64,000 bases of DNA. Origin: an uncultured Draconibacterium sp. Its GTDB lineage: Bacteria > Bacteroidota > Bacteroidia > Bacteroidales > Prolixibacteraceae. The position numbers and the translations under genes are program-made. Numbering within the stretch: position 1 is the first letter of the stretch; each line of letters begins with the position of its first letter. The stretch spans positions 3,567,001 through 3,631,000 of the forward strand of contig NZ_OY781464.1 in the NCBI RefSeq assembly GCF_963676735.1, written 5' to 3'. The notes below the pieces were generated by a model. That model worked only from the letters and a program-made list of their open reading frames with translations. It was not told the DNA's origin and did not search any database. Of this stretch, positions 15,920 through 25,130 are shown piece by piece.

Positions 15920-17686
15920 CTATTTCTTATCCTTTTTTTCTTTGACATCCAATTTCAAACCAAGCTCGTCTAATTGCTCATTGGCAACTGCCGATGGCGA
16001 ATCAATCATCACATCGCGGCCCGAATTGTTTTTCGGGAAAGCAATAACATCGCGAATCGTATCCAATCCGGCAAATAAGGACACCAAACGGTCGAAACCA
16101 AACGCAATACCGGCATGTGGTGGTGCACCATATTTAAAGGCATTCATCAGGAAGCCAAATTGTGCTTCAGCCTCTTCTTTTGTGAAGCCAAGCAGGCTAA
16201 ACATTTTCGACTGCAGTTCAGCATCAAAAATACGAACCGAACCTCCACCTATTTCTACACCATTAATTACAAGGTCGTATGCATTGGCACGCACTTTTCC
16301 AGGATCAGTATCCATTAGCTCAATATCCTCTGGTTTTGGCGAAGTAAACGGGTGGTGCATTGCATGGAATCGCTTACTTTCTTCATCCCACTCCAACAGC
16401 GGAAAATCAACAACCCACAAGGGTTTAAACACATTTTTGTCGCGCAAGCCAAGTTGTTTCCCCATTTCAAGACGCAGCTCTCCAAGTGCATCCAACATGT
16501 GTTTTTTATCACCACTCATCACAAGAATCAGGTCACCGGCTTGGGCACCGGTCTTTTCTGCCCAGACTTTCAGGTCGTCCTGCGAGTAAAATTTATCTGC
16601 CGATGATTTGAATGAACCGTCTTCGTTGCATTTCACATAAACCAAACCTTTGGCACCAATTTGCGGACGCTTTACCCAGTTGGTCAATCCGTCGAGTTGT
16701 TTACGTGAGTACTCGGCGCATCCTTTGGCACAAATCGCACCAATATATTCAGCCGAATCGAACACCACAAAATCCTTTCCTTTTACGGTTTCGGAAATAT
16801 CGTTAATCAGCATTTCAAAACGGGTATCGGGTTTGTCCGATCCGTATTTCTCCATTGCTTCAGAATAAGGCATCCATGGGAATTCATCCACTTCTACATT
16901 CAATGTTTCTTTGAACATGTGACGGGTTAATCCTTCAAACATTTCAAGCACATCTTTCTGCTCCACAAACGACATTTCGCAGTCGATTTGTGTAAACTCC
17001 GGCTGACGGTCGGCACGCAAATCTTCATCGCGGAAACATTTTACAATCTGGTAATAGCGGTCGAAACCGGCAATCATCAACAATTGTTTAAATGTTTGCG
17101 GAGACTGTGGTAATGCGTAAAACTGGCCTTCGTTCATTCGCGATGGCACAATAAAATCACGTGCTCCTTCGGGAGTGGACTTGATTAATACCGGCGTTTC
17201 CGTTTCAATAAAATCTTTTGCATTCAGGTAATTACGAACTGCATGTGCCATTTTCGAGCGTAACACCAGGTTATCACGTACAACATCGCGGCGCAGATCG
17301 AGGTAACGATATTTCATCCGCAAATCATCGCCACCATCGGTGTCATCCTGAATGGTAAACGGCGGAAGTTCTGCCGGGCTTAACACTTTAATTCCCGACA
17401 AAGCGATTTCCACTTCGCCGGTTGGTATATTTTTGTTTTTGCTCTGGCGCTCGCGAACCGTTCCCGTTGCCTGAATCACAAATTCGCGTCCCAACTCTTC
17501 AAGCGCGTCGGTAACAGCTTTATCGGTATTCTCGTCAACCACCAACTGCGTAATGCCGTAGCGGTCGCGTAAGTCAACAAAAGTCATGGCTCCCAGGTCG
17601 CGGACGCGTTGCACCCAACCGGCCAGAGTTACTTCATTTCCTGCATTCTCAATTCGAAGTTCACCACAAGTATGTGTTCTGTACAT
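15920..17686 (-). CDS. aspS: Aspartate--tRNA ligase
   Basis: Cytoplasmic class IIb aminoacyl-tRNA synthetase of 588 residues, the usual bacterial length. Layout: N-terminal OB-fold anticodon-binding domain (LAGWVQRVRDLGAMTFVDLRD), class II motif 2 (FRDEDLRADRQPEFTQID near residue 218), the bacterial GAD insertion in the middle, and motif 3 (GIAFGFDRL) near the C-terminus. A lysine-rich tail (KEKKDKK) ends the protein. Whether it is discriminating or also charges tRNA-Asn cannot be decided here. Confidence 0.97.
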   Translation of the reverse strand: MYRTHTCGELRIENAGNEVTLAGWVQRVRDLGAMTFVDLRDRYGITQLVVDENTDKAVTDALEELGREFVIQATGTVRERQSKNKNIPTGEVEIALSGIKVLSPAELPPFTIQDDTDGGDDLRMKYRYLDLRRDVVRDNLVLRSKMAHAVRNYLNAKDFIETETPVLIKSTPEGARDFIVPSRMNEGQFYALPQSPQTFKQLLMIAGFDRYYQIVKCFRDEDLRADRQPEFTQIDCEMSFVEQKDVLEMFEGLTRHMFKETLNVEVDEFPWMPYSEAMEKYGSDKPDTRFEMLINDISETVKGKDFVVFDSAEYIGAICAKGCAEYSRKQLDGLTNWVKRPQIGAKGLVYVKCNEDGSFKSSADKFYSQDDLKVWAEKTGAQAGDLILVMSGDKKHMLDALGELRLEMGKQLGLRDKNVFKPLWVVDFPLLEWDEESKRFHAMHHPFTSPKPEDIELMDTDPGKVRANAYDLVINGVEIGGGSVRIFDAELQSKMFSLLGFTKEEAEAQFGFLMNAFKYGAPPHAGIAFGFDRLVSLFAGLDTIRDVIAFPKNNSGRDVMIDSPSAVANEQLDELGLKLDVKEKKDKK

Positions 17687-17710
17687 GATATCTTTCTTTT
17701 ATTTACGCCG

Positions 17711-17718
17711 CGAAAATA
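17711..17718 (-). promoter_or_regulatory. Possible aspS promoter -7 element
   Basis: The minus strand reads TATTTTCG, one base from TAnnTTTG, 25 bases upstream of the aspS ATG. Confidence 0.35.
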
Positions 17719-17822
17719 GTGATATTTTGGCAATTATACCGGAAACATTTGGCAGCTTTTCAGCGAATTGTGAAGTTAGAACATGTTATTGGAGAATCTT
17801 TGTGACAGAAAAGAAAAATTAA

Positions 17823-17861
17823 CCACAAAGTTACTCGAAGAAGACACAAAGTACCACAAAG
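17823..17861. repeat. Cluster of CACAAAG repeats
   Basis: Three copies of CACAAAG within 40 bases upstream of tadA, two of them exactly 10 bases apart, with CTTTGTGA on the left near 17797. Such ACACAAAG-rich patches recur in intergenic regions of many Bacteroidota; their role is unknown. Confidence 0.4.
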
Positions 17862-17893
17862 ATTTAGTTACTTCGCAGTAATATTTCTTGATT

Positions 17894-18337
17894 ATGATTG
17901 AACCGTTTAACGACGAATATTTTATGAAAAAGGCCTTTACAGAAGCTGTTCAGGCTTTTGAAGAAGGCGAAATTCCGGTTGGAGCTGTGGTTGTATCAAA
18001 AGGAAAAATAATTGCGCGCGCCCACAACCTTACCGAAACCCTGAATGATGTAACTGCACATGCCGAAATGCAGGCTATTACAGCAGCGGCAAACCTACTT
18101 GGTGGCAAATACCTTAACGATTGCACCTTGTATGTTACACTCGAACCCTGTGTAATGTGCGCCGGAGCATTGGGCTGGTCGCAAATTGGCAAAATTGTTT
18201 ACGGTGCTTCCGACGAAAAACGCGGCTTTAAAAAATATGCCGCCAAGGCACTTCATCCGAAAACGGAAGTGCTTAGCGGTATATTCGAAACCGAGTGTGC
18301 GGAATTGCTTCAGGAGTTTTTCAGAAAAAAACGATAA
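17894..18337 (+). CDS. tadA: tRNA-specific adenosine deaminase TadA
   Basis: Zinc deaminase of 147 residues that converts adenosine 34 of tRNA-Arg(ACG) to inosine. The zinc and proton-shuttle residues are His56-Ala-Glu58 in TAHAEMQA and Cys86/Cys89 in PCVMCAGA. The ATG at 17894 is chosen; a TTG two codons earlier is less likely. It ends 11 bases before the convergent hexosaminidase gene, with no terminator between them. Confidence 0.93.
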   Translation: MIEPFNDEYFMKKAFTEAVQAFEEGEIPVGAVVVSKGKIIARAHNLTETLNDVTAHAEMQAITAAANLLGGKYLNDCTLYVTLEPCVMCAGALGWSQIGKIVYGASDEKRGFKKYAAKALHPKTEVLSGIFETECAELLQEFFRKKR

Positions 18338-18348
18338 GCGTTTCTTTA

Positions 18349-20931
18349 CTAATTTACCTCCATGCTTAAACTGCCTTTTCCTGATGCATCAAAAGCTTTT
18401 ATTTTAACGGTACCGCTAACCGAAACCGGCTCAACATATTCTGCTGATGTTAAACCGGGTTCAGAACCATCGGTAGTATACCTTATACTTAATCCCGGAT
18501 AAGTGGAGTTTGCAACAAGTTTTCCATTTTCGATTTTTCCGCCCGGTGCCGGAACCCGATAGTTGTAACCTCCGAGAAAACTTTTTAAACGAGGAAGTTC
18601 TTTTTTAGCCAGGGTGTTGGCAAAGATATTCCATTCCGTGTTCCAGCTTTCTTCGCGTTGGCTTGTATTTTCAATGGTTTCCCATTCGCGTTCAGCTGCC
18701 CAGGCAGTTTCTGCAAACCCCATTAGTTTGGGTAAAATACGGTACATCAGGTCATCCTCACCATCTTTAATTGTCTCGGCCCAAATTTGCGCCTGTACAC
18801 CAATAATATTCTTTCTTGCTTCTGGTTTTAGTCGCTCAAGTCCGGCATAAGCCTTATCGGTATCCACCTGTTCTCCCATCGCATTTTGCGTAGTGGTTCT
18901 AAACACGTCGAAAGGAGCTACCTGCCAGGCATCGCGGGTATTTCCGAAACCTCCCCAATACAAGCCCGGTTCGCGCGGATCTTTGTTGTAGGCCAAATCG
19001 AAATAAAAATTGGTAACATTACACATTATTACAGGGTAACCGGCATTGGCCAGTCGGTAAGCTAATTCGGTGTTCGATCCAAGCGTATTCCACACGTATG
19101 GATATACCTGCAGGTGTGCAAACTCCTGATTTGGATTATAGCGCCCGGTTTCATCTTTTAACAAAGCAACTTCTTCCCAGCCGCCAATTTTTAAATTCTT
19201 GCCTTGCAACATTTCAATAATTCGACGAGTTCCGTAAGCCTGTAGGTTTTTGGGATCTTTAAATTCAGGAAATTTTTTCATTAACCCTGCACACATGGGC
19301 GATTCGCTCCACGAGCCTTCAGGCACTTCGTCGCCTCCTGTATGAATGAAATCGAGTTCTACTCCAGCCTCGGCATAAATTTCAATTACATCATCAACAA
19401 CCGTTTCATAAAACCGATAGGTTGATTCGCGCGCTACGTTTACAATATTATCGGAGTACCATTGGGCAGACCGATATTTTGACGTTTCCTCAGGATCGAT
19501 TAAACGAAACTCGTTGGCTTTTTCTTCATCGCCCAGTTCCATGTATTTTTCGTAGCGGGCTTCCATAGCTTTTATGGCTGCTCTTGAATGTCCGGGAAAA
19601 CCAATCTCGGGAATGATATTAACATGACGTTCTTTGGCATACTGAATAAGCTCTATAAATTCCTGGCGCGAATAAAAACCACTACCATTACTTCCTTTGG
19701 CGTAGGCCGTAGGGCCCGAGCCATAAGACGGATGCAAAGCATTGGCTGCCTTTGTGGTGTGCCCCCGGTGGCTGCCAACCTCTGTTAATTCAGGTAATTC
19801 TTCAATTTCAATACGCCACCCCTCGTCTTCAGTAATATAAAACAGCAACTGATTGAGTTTATAAAACGCCAGAATATCGATTACTTTTTTTACGGTTTCT
19901 ATTGATTGAAAATTACGAGCGACATCAAGGTGCATACCTCGGTATGGAAAGCGGGGAGCATCTTTCATGGAGAGCTCCGGCAGCGTAACTTCTTGTGATG
20001 AACCGTCAAAAAATTCGGGAGGCAACAAGGCCACCAGGCTCTGAATACCGTAAAAAACACCGGCAGCATCAGAACCATATATGCTTACGGATTGATTGGA
20101 AAGTACCTGCATTTCGTAGGCTTCGTTTTGAACTCCGTTTACAGTCAATTCTTTAAAACCTAAAAATACACTGTTAGCAATTGGCGCATTCGCTTTTCTG
20201 GTAACAAAACTATTTCCAACTATTTTTTGCAACAATTCAGCAAGGTAATTGGCCTCGTTTTCCAATCCTTCAGCATACAGAATCTCAACCGGGTTGCTAA
20301 ACATTACTTGCTGCCCTGTTATCTTATAACTCACCGGGTTGGGCACTAGTGGTAATAATTTATCCTCTTCAAGCTCAAAAAGTTCAGCATTGTTATCAAA
20401 TTGCCAGGCAGCTGTCGGAATTGGTTCTGCATCAGCACGATGCCTGTTTATTTGCTCGGGTTTATTAAAAGGCAAAACAGCATAGTTATCAACCTCAACA
20501 ATGGCCTGTTCGTTTCCGTTTTTATCGTAAAAAACAAAATAAGGCCCTACTGCAGCATCGCTCGCTTTTATGTACCATGCCGAACTTTCATATACAATTT
20601 CAACTTTTTTGCCCGGCAGAAGCTGAAAACCTTCAGTAGGAACTAATTTAAACCAATCGCCACTTATATGCTCAATCCGGGTATTATTATCTGAGGCAAT
20701 GGGGTCGCGCGGAGCCTGATTATAAAACAAGGCCCAATTGTCTTCAGAAAAAGTATAGGTACTGTTGTTTTCAATAATAAACTTCGCTTTTACTTGCGGA
20801 GTTTCGGCATATTCGTTACTGATAACGCCCCACGAAAGATTAATCTGATCAGATGTTGGAGGGGGAGTTGAGCAACTTTGTACAAGCATAATAGCCAATA
20901 TTATAGAAATTGAAAAGAGAAACTTTCGCAT
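18349..20931 (-). CDS. Beta-N-acetylhexosaminidase, GH20 lipoprotein
   Basis: Envelope lipoprotein of 860 residues; the signal peptide ends with LVQSC. After an N-terminal CHB_HEX-type beta domain (about 25-180) comes a GH20b domain, then the GH20 barrel from about residue 330. The catalytic Asp-Glu pair sits in HTGGDEVPEG near residues 531-540. The last 70 residues form a chitobiase C-terminal-like beta domain with RYTTDGSEP. It removes terminal GlcNAc or GalNAc from chito-oligosaccharides or glycans. The divergent NagX-like gene next door suggests amino-sugar scavenging. Confidence 0.93.
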   Translation of the reverse strand: MRKFLFSISIILAIMLVQSCSTPPPTSDQINLSWGVISNEYAETPQVKAKFIIENNSTYTFSEDNWALFYNQAPRDPIASDNNTRIEHISGDWFKLVPTEGFQLLPGKKVEIVYESSAWYIKASDAAVGPYFVFYDKNGNEQAIVEVDNYAVLPFNKPEQINRHRADAEPIPTAAWQFDNNAELFELEEDKLLPLVPNPVSYKITGQQVMFSNPVEILYAEGLENEANYLAELLQKIVGNSFVTRKANAPIANSVFLGFKELTVNGVQNEAYEMQVLSNQSVSIYGSDAAGVFYGIQSLVALLPPEFFDGSSQEVTLPELSMKDAPRFPYRGMHLDVARNFQSIETVKKVIDILAFYKLNQLLFYITEDEGWRIEIEELPELTEVGSHRGHTTKAANALHPSYGSGPTAYAKGSNGSGFYSRQEFIELIQYAKERHVNIIPEIGFPGHSRAAIKAMEARYEKYMELGDEEKANEFRLIDPEETSKYRSAQWYSDNIVNVARESTYRFYETVVDDVIEIYAEAGVELDFIHTGGDEVPEGSWSESPMCAGLMKKFPEFKDPKNLQAYGTRRIIEMLQGKNLKIGGWEEVALLKDETGRYNPNQEFAHLQVYPYVWNTLGSNTELAYRLANAGYPVIMCNVTNFYFDLAYNKDPREPGLYWGGFGNTRDAWQVAPFDVFRTTTQNAMGEQVDTDKAYAGLERLKPEARKNIIGVQAQIWAETIKDGEDDLMYRILPKLMGFAETAWAAEREWETIENTSQREESWNTEWNIFANTLAKKELPRLKSFLGGYNYRVPAPGGKIENGKLVANSTYPGLSIRYTTDGSEPGLTSAEYVEPVSVSGTVKIKAFDASGKGSLSMEVN

Positions 20932-21020
20932 GACAATTTTTTTAATTAAGTTTAACTTTTTAATATTTTTAAAAACGATTTCAAATATATAGAATTAATT
21001 TACTAAATCAAATAAACAAA

Positions 21021-22115
21021 ATGGCTGAATTTAAAAGACTTATCTCCCTCGATGCCTTTCGTGGATTTACCATTGCCGCGATGATAATGGTTAACAACCC
21101 GGCTACCTGGCGTCATGTTTATCCGCCACTACGCCATGCCGAGTGGAATGGACTAACTCCTACCGACTTAATTTTCCCATTTTTTATTTTTATTGTAGGC
21201 GTATCTATTGCCTTGGCCTATACTAAAAGGTTAGATGCAGGTGTTGCCAAAACTCCCATGTACAAAAAGATTATATTCCGGTCGGTTAAAATATTTGCAG
21301 TGGGCATTTTGCTGTGGCTTTTCCCCAATTTTAGTTTCGAGGATGTACGTATTGCCGGAGTGCTTCAACGTATTGCCATTGTTTTTTTGGTATGTGCCCT
21401 TTTGTTTCTGAATTCGAAATGGAGAATACAGGCCATTGTTGCCGGCAGTGTACTGGTAGTTTACTGGCTTGTTATGATGTTTATTCCTACACCTGGTTAC
21501 GGACAGGTGATGTTAGAACCCGGGGCAAATATTGCGGCCTGGATTGACAGTAAATACCTGCCGGGCTATCTGTACCAAAAAACATGGGATCCGGAGGGAA
21601 TATTGAGCACTCTGCCAGCCATTGCTACAGGAATTGCCGGTATGCTTGCCGGGCATTTGGTGCTGAGTAAAACACCTGCCGAACGCAAAATTATTTACCT
21701 GTTTTCGTTTTCGTTTTTTGCCTTTGTGCTGGGCTACTTCTGGAATTACATCTTTCCGGTTAACAAAAACATCTGGACCAGTTCTTTTGTATTGGTTACT
21801 TCGGGTTTAGCCGGGATGCTTTTGGCAGTAAGTATATTTTTTGTGGATGTACTGGGGCGTACGCGTTTTACAAAACCCGGAATAATTTTCGGGTCGAATG
21901 CCATAACGGTTTATGTACTGGCCGATGTTTGGCGTCTTCCGTTTTACACCTGGCAAATAGGCGGAGATAGTTTAAACAACCGCTGGATGCAACTTTTCGA
22001 TAATTTAGGATGGAGTATGGAAATGGGAAGTTTTCTTTATGCTGCAATCTTTATCGGCTTCAATTTTATTCCGGCCTGGATACTTTACAAGAAAAAGATT
22101 TTTATAAAACTCTAA
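21021..22115 (+). CDS. NagX-like membrane acyltransferase (HGSNAT/DUF5009 family)
   Basis: Inner-membrane protein of 364 residues with about ten hydrophobic segments. The start LISLDAFRGFTIAAMIMVNN and TPTDLIFPFFIFIVGVSI mark the family of heparan-alpha-glucosaminide N-acetyltransferase and bacterial NagX. In other bacteria nagX genes accompany chitin and GlcNAc genes. Here it is divergent from the GH20 hexosaminidase, with only 89 bases between. A role in acetylating or moving amino sugars across the membrane is inferred. Confidence 0.83.
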   Translation: MAEFKRLISLDAFRGFTIAAMIMVNNPATWRHVYPPLRHAEWNGLTPTDLIFPFFIFIVGVSIALAYTKRLDAGVAKTPMYKKIIFRSVKIFAVGILLWLFPNFSFEDVRIAGVLQRIAIVFLVCALLFLNSKWRIQAIVAGSVLVVYWLVMMFIPTPGYGQVMLEPGANIAAWIDSKYLPGYLYQKTWDPEGILSTLPAIATGIAGMLAGHLVLSKTPAERKIIYLFSFSFFAFVLGYFWNYIFPVNKNIWTSSFVLVTSGLAGMLLAVSIFFVDVLGRTRFTKPGIIFGSNAITVYVLADVWRLPFYTWQIGGDSLNNRWMQLFDNLGWSMEMGSFLYAAIFIGFNFIPAWILYKKKIFIKL

Positions 22116-22120
22116 AATTG

Positions 22121-22158
22121 AAAAGGGATAAAAGGGTTGGAACCCTTTATCCCTTTCA
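22121..22158. terminator. Bidirectional hairpin terminator
   Basis: A 16-base near-perfect stem with one bulged A (AAAGGGAT...GGGTT and AACCC...ATCCCTTT), 2-base spacer, between the convergent NagX-like and aroA genes. Confidence 0.65.
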
Positions 22159-22230
22159 AAATATTTTAAAATAAGCGCTTTAAGCTGAACAGTAAACAAG
22201 CAATTATTTTCAAGCTTAAACGCCGTATTT

Positions 22231-23463
22231 TTATTCACTGATTTTAAATCCCACTTTTTTCAGATCGTTCCAAAACCCCGGATACGATTTTGTAATAACC
22301 ATTGGGTCGTCAATCTGAAGGGAATGACCGGCCAATGCCATCGGTGCAAAGGCCAGTGCCATACGGTGATCGTGGTAGGTATTTATTATTGGTTTGTCTT
22401 CCTTTTGTTCCTGGTCAATCTTTCCATCCCAGGCCAGTTTTCCATGTTCCGGTTCGGTAATTGCAACTCCGAATTTGGCCAGTTCGTTTTGAAGCGCGGC
22501 AATTCGATCAGTTTCTTTAATCTTTAATGTTTTTAACCCTGAAAAAAGAAATGGAATATTTTTAGCCACACACAAGCAAGCCATCGTTTGAGCTACATCG
22601 GGATTTTCAATAAAATCAAGCACCAGTCTGTCAGGTTGCCTGTTTTTATTTTTACTTAACAAAACACCATCAGCCTGTTGAGTTGAACTAACGCCAAATT
22701 GCTCAAACCATTCAGCAATAGCGGCATCTCCCTGTAAGCTATCCAGTAGTAAATTTTCTACTAACACCTCTCCACTATCAGTCATCGCCATAATCTGATA
22801 CCAGTACGAAGCACCAGACCAATCGGCCTCGCAGGTAAAGTCGCGTGCCAGGTACTTTTGTTCGGGTACAAAAATCTCATTATCGTCCCAACGGTACTGA
22901 ATACCAAACTTAGCCATTAACTCAAGGGTAAGCTTAATGTACGAGCGCGAGGTAATATGGCCTTTCAATTTTAATGTGAGTCCGTTTTCAATTGTTGGTG
23001 CAATAAGCAAAAGCGCCGATATATATTGACTCGACACACTTCCATCCAGTTCGAGTGTTTTTCCTTTTAAATGCGAACCAAAAATTTTTAAAGGAGGACA
23101 ACCTTCAGCTCCCAGGTAATCTATTTTTGCACCCAATTGGCTTAATGCTTCCACCAAAATAGCAATAGGGCGTTGTTTCATTCTTTCCGAGCCGGTTATT
23201 TCCCACTCGCCAACAATTTTTGCCAGAAAAGCAGTTAGAAAGCGCATAGCAGTACCCGCATGCCCGATATCAAATTTGTTGGAGTTGGAAAAAAGCGCCG
23301 CTTCCAGAACCCGGGTATCATCGCTATCTGATAAATTTTTTATCGGATAAGGACTGTAACTGAGTGCATTTATTATTAAGGCACGATTGCAGATGCTTTT
23401 TGATGCCGGTAGTTTAATCTTTCCGTTTATTTCGTTTATTGCTGCAGCTACCTGATAGATCAT
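22231..23463 (-). CDS. aroA: 3-phosphoshikimate 1-carboxyvinyltransferase (EPSP synthase)
   Basis: Shikimate-pathway enzyme of 410 residues joining shikimate-3-phosphate and PEP. Seen: KLPASKSICNRALII near the N-terminus, the NAGTAMRF equivalent GHAGTAMRFLTAF near residue 88, LDGSVSSQYISALLL near 140, and KETDRIAAL with DHRMALAFAP near the C-terminus. It is slightly shorter than the 430-residue E. coli enzyme, as in other Bacteroidota. aroB lies 33 bases upstream on the same strand and probably shares the transcript. Confidence 0.96.
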   Translation of the reverse strand: MIYQVAAAINEINGKIKLPASKSICNRALIINALSYSPYPIKNLSDSDDTRVLEAALFSNSNKFDIGHAGTAMRFLTAFLAKIVGEWEITGSERMKQRPIAILVEALSQLGAKIDYLGAEGCPPLKIFGSHLKGKTLELDGSVSSQYISALLLIAPTIENGLTLKLKGHITSRSYIKLTLELMAKFGIQYRWDDNEIFVPEQKYLARDFTCEADWSGASYWYQIMAMTDSGEVLVENLLLDSLQGDAAIAEWFEQFGVSSTQQADGVLLSKNKNRQPDRLVLDFIENPDVAQTMACLCVAKNIPFLFSGLKTLKIKETDRIAALQNELAKFGVAITEPEHGKLAWDGKIDQEQKEDKPIINTYHDHRMALAFAPMALAGHSLQIDDPMVITKSYPGFWNDLKKVGFKISE

Positions 23464-23496
23464 AGTGTAAATGTGTAAAATTTTGTGCCTGCTGTT

Positions 23497-24561
23497 TTAA
23501 AGTTCTTTATAAAAACGGAGTGTATCAAAAATCAGTTCTTTGCTGCAATTTTGATTAATGGCTATCTCTCCAACTCTTGGCAAAAGCGTAAAATTAATTC
23601 TTCCCGACTCATTTTTTTTATCATGGGTCATTAAGCGATAAAGTTCGTCAAAGTCAGCTTCTTCAATTTCAAACTTACCATAAATCTCCATCATCCAGTT
23701 TATCAGTTCATTGCAATCCTGCTGCAGAAAACCACACATTTTTACCGACATAAAGAGTTCTGCAATCATAGCAAAAGCTACTGCATAACCGTGCAAAATT
23801 GGCCGGCCTTGTTTCATCGCCATACTTTCGAAAGCATGACCAACCGTGTGCCCAAAATTCAGGGCTTTCCGAATGTTGTTTTCGGTAAGATCGTTGGCCA
23901 CAAAATGCTCTTTCACATTTACCGAATGACGAATAATCTCCTCAAGGATGTCGTAATCAATCAGCTCGAGGTTAAATTTTTTCAGCTCAGCAAGATGTTC
24001 AGGGCTATGAATTAAGCCATGTTTAATCATCTCGGCATAACCCGAAATAAAATTTTCATGGTCAATGGTTTTCAAAAAGTCGGTATTAATAATAACGGCC
24101 ACAGGTTCCTTAAACACCCCTATTTCGTTTTTTAATCCGTTAAAGTTAAAACCGGTTTTACCACCAACCGATGCGTCAACCTGCGACAATAAAGTTGTCG
24201 GTACATTTAAAAAATCAATTCCGCGTTTAAAGGTACTGGCTGCAAAACCGGCTAAATCAGTAAGCATACCGCCGCCAATATTAATAAGCAACGATTTTCT
24301 GTCGCCTTCATTTTCAGAAAGAAACTGCCAAATCGTTTCAACCGATGCAATTTTTTTATTGTGCTCTCCGGCTGGTATCACAACCTTTTTAATGTTGTTA
24401 CTCGTCAGAAAGTCTTCCATTCCTGTTATCCAAAGTTTATCAACATTTTCTTCGGTGGCCAAAAAAACCTTCCCTTTTGGGTAGTTATCAATAAACGGCT
24501 GAAGCGCTTGCTTCAACTTTCGGCTATAAATTATTTTAGAGTAAATTTTTGAATTTCCCAT
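23497..24561 (-). CDS. aroB: 3-dehydroquinate synthase
   Basis: NAD- and metal-dependent cyclase of 354 residues that turns DAHP into 3-dehydroquinate, the second step of aromatic amino-acid synthesis. The dinucleotide-binding block reads INIGGGMLTDLAGFAASTFKRG (in part) near residues 94-114. The metal site includes the ISGYAEMIKHGLI and NFGHTVGHAFE histidines. It is followed by aroA, and a possible promoter sits at 24582-24589. Confidence 0.95.
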   Translation of the reverse strand: MGNSKIYSKIIYSRKLKQALQPFIDNYPKGKVFLATEENVDKLWITGMEDFLTSNNIKKVVIPAGEHNKKIASVETIWQFLSENEGDRKSLLINIGGGMLTDLAGFAASTFKRGIDFLNVPTTLLSQVDASVGGKTGFNFNGLKNEIGVFKEPVAVIINTDFLKTIDHENFISGYAEMIKHGLIHSPEHLAELKKFNLELIDYDILEEIIRHSVNVKEHFVANDLTENNIRKALNFGHTVGHAFESMAMKQGRPILHGYAVAFAMIAELFMSVKMCGFLQQDCNELINWMMEIYGKFEIEEADFDELYRLMTHDKKNESGRINFTLLPRVGEIAINQNCSKELIFDTLRFYKEL

Positions 24562-24581
24562 ATGTAGCTTCTAAATTGCGC

Positions 24582-24589
24582 TAAAGTTA
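24582..24589 (-). promoter_or_regulatory. Possible aroB-aroA promoter -7 element
   Basis: The minus strand reads TAACTTTA, one mismatch to TAnnTTTG, 21 bases upstream of the aroB ATG. Confidence 0.4.
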
Positions 24590-24658
24590 CAATAAAATTG
24601 GCTTGGCGTTTTTTTAACGCGTTTCCGCCCATCAGTTTTAGATATTTAATAACGAAAG

Positions 24659-25111
24659 ATGACGATTAAGAATCCGGCAGAAGTTTCAAAAATTAAAAAA
24701 ATATTTTTCCTCGTAAGCATTGTAATTGCCCTGGGCATTTTGGCATTGTTTTTACTCGATAAGGTAATGTTTGCGCTTATCGGGCTTGGCGTTTTTTCGT
24801 TATGGTACCTGTTTTTTCATGTTGCCGACTACCAGTATATTGAATTTTACGATGACGAGGCTAAAATTGTACTGCACTACTACAAGGCCATAAGTTTTGG
24901 TGGCAAAGCCTACCACTCCATCGAATTCCCTAAAAACAGGTTACGTAAAGTTGTGTTCGAGAATTCTTTTTTCGGGCAGCTCACCGATCTTACAATTATT
25001 ATAAAAACCAAAAGAGGTGTTGCCGAATATCCTTCGGTAAGCTTAGCCGGCTTAAAACTCTCCGACCGCAAACGCATACAAGAATCTTTAAACTCAATTC
25101 TAGGTATATAA
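24659..25111 (+). CDS. Membrane protein of unknown function (PH-like C-terminal part)
   Basis: Protein of 150 residues with two adjacent membrane segments (about 14-33 and 37-54), then a soluble beta-rich part (YIEFYDDEAKIVLHYYKAISFGGK...) ending in a helix. This hairpin-plus-beta layout resembles bacterial PH-domain membrane proteins, but no definite family was recognised. It is 19 bases upstream of dprA and likely cotranscribed. Confidence 0.7.
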   Translation: MTIKNPAEVSKIKKIFFLVSIVIALGILALFLLDKVMFALIGLGVFSLWYLFFHVADYQYIEFYDDEAKIVLHYYKAISFGGKAYHSIEFPKNRLRKVVFENSFFGQLTDLTIIIKTKRGVAEYPSVSLAGLKLSDRKRIQESLNSILGI

Positions 25112-25130
25112 ATCAGATCTCCCTGCACTT

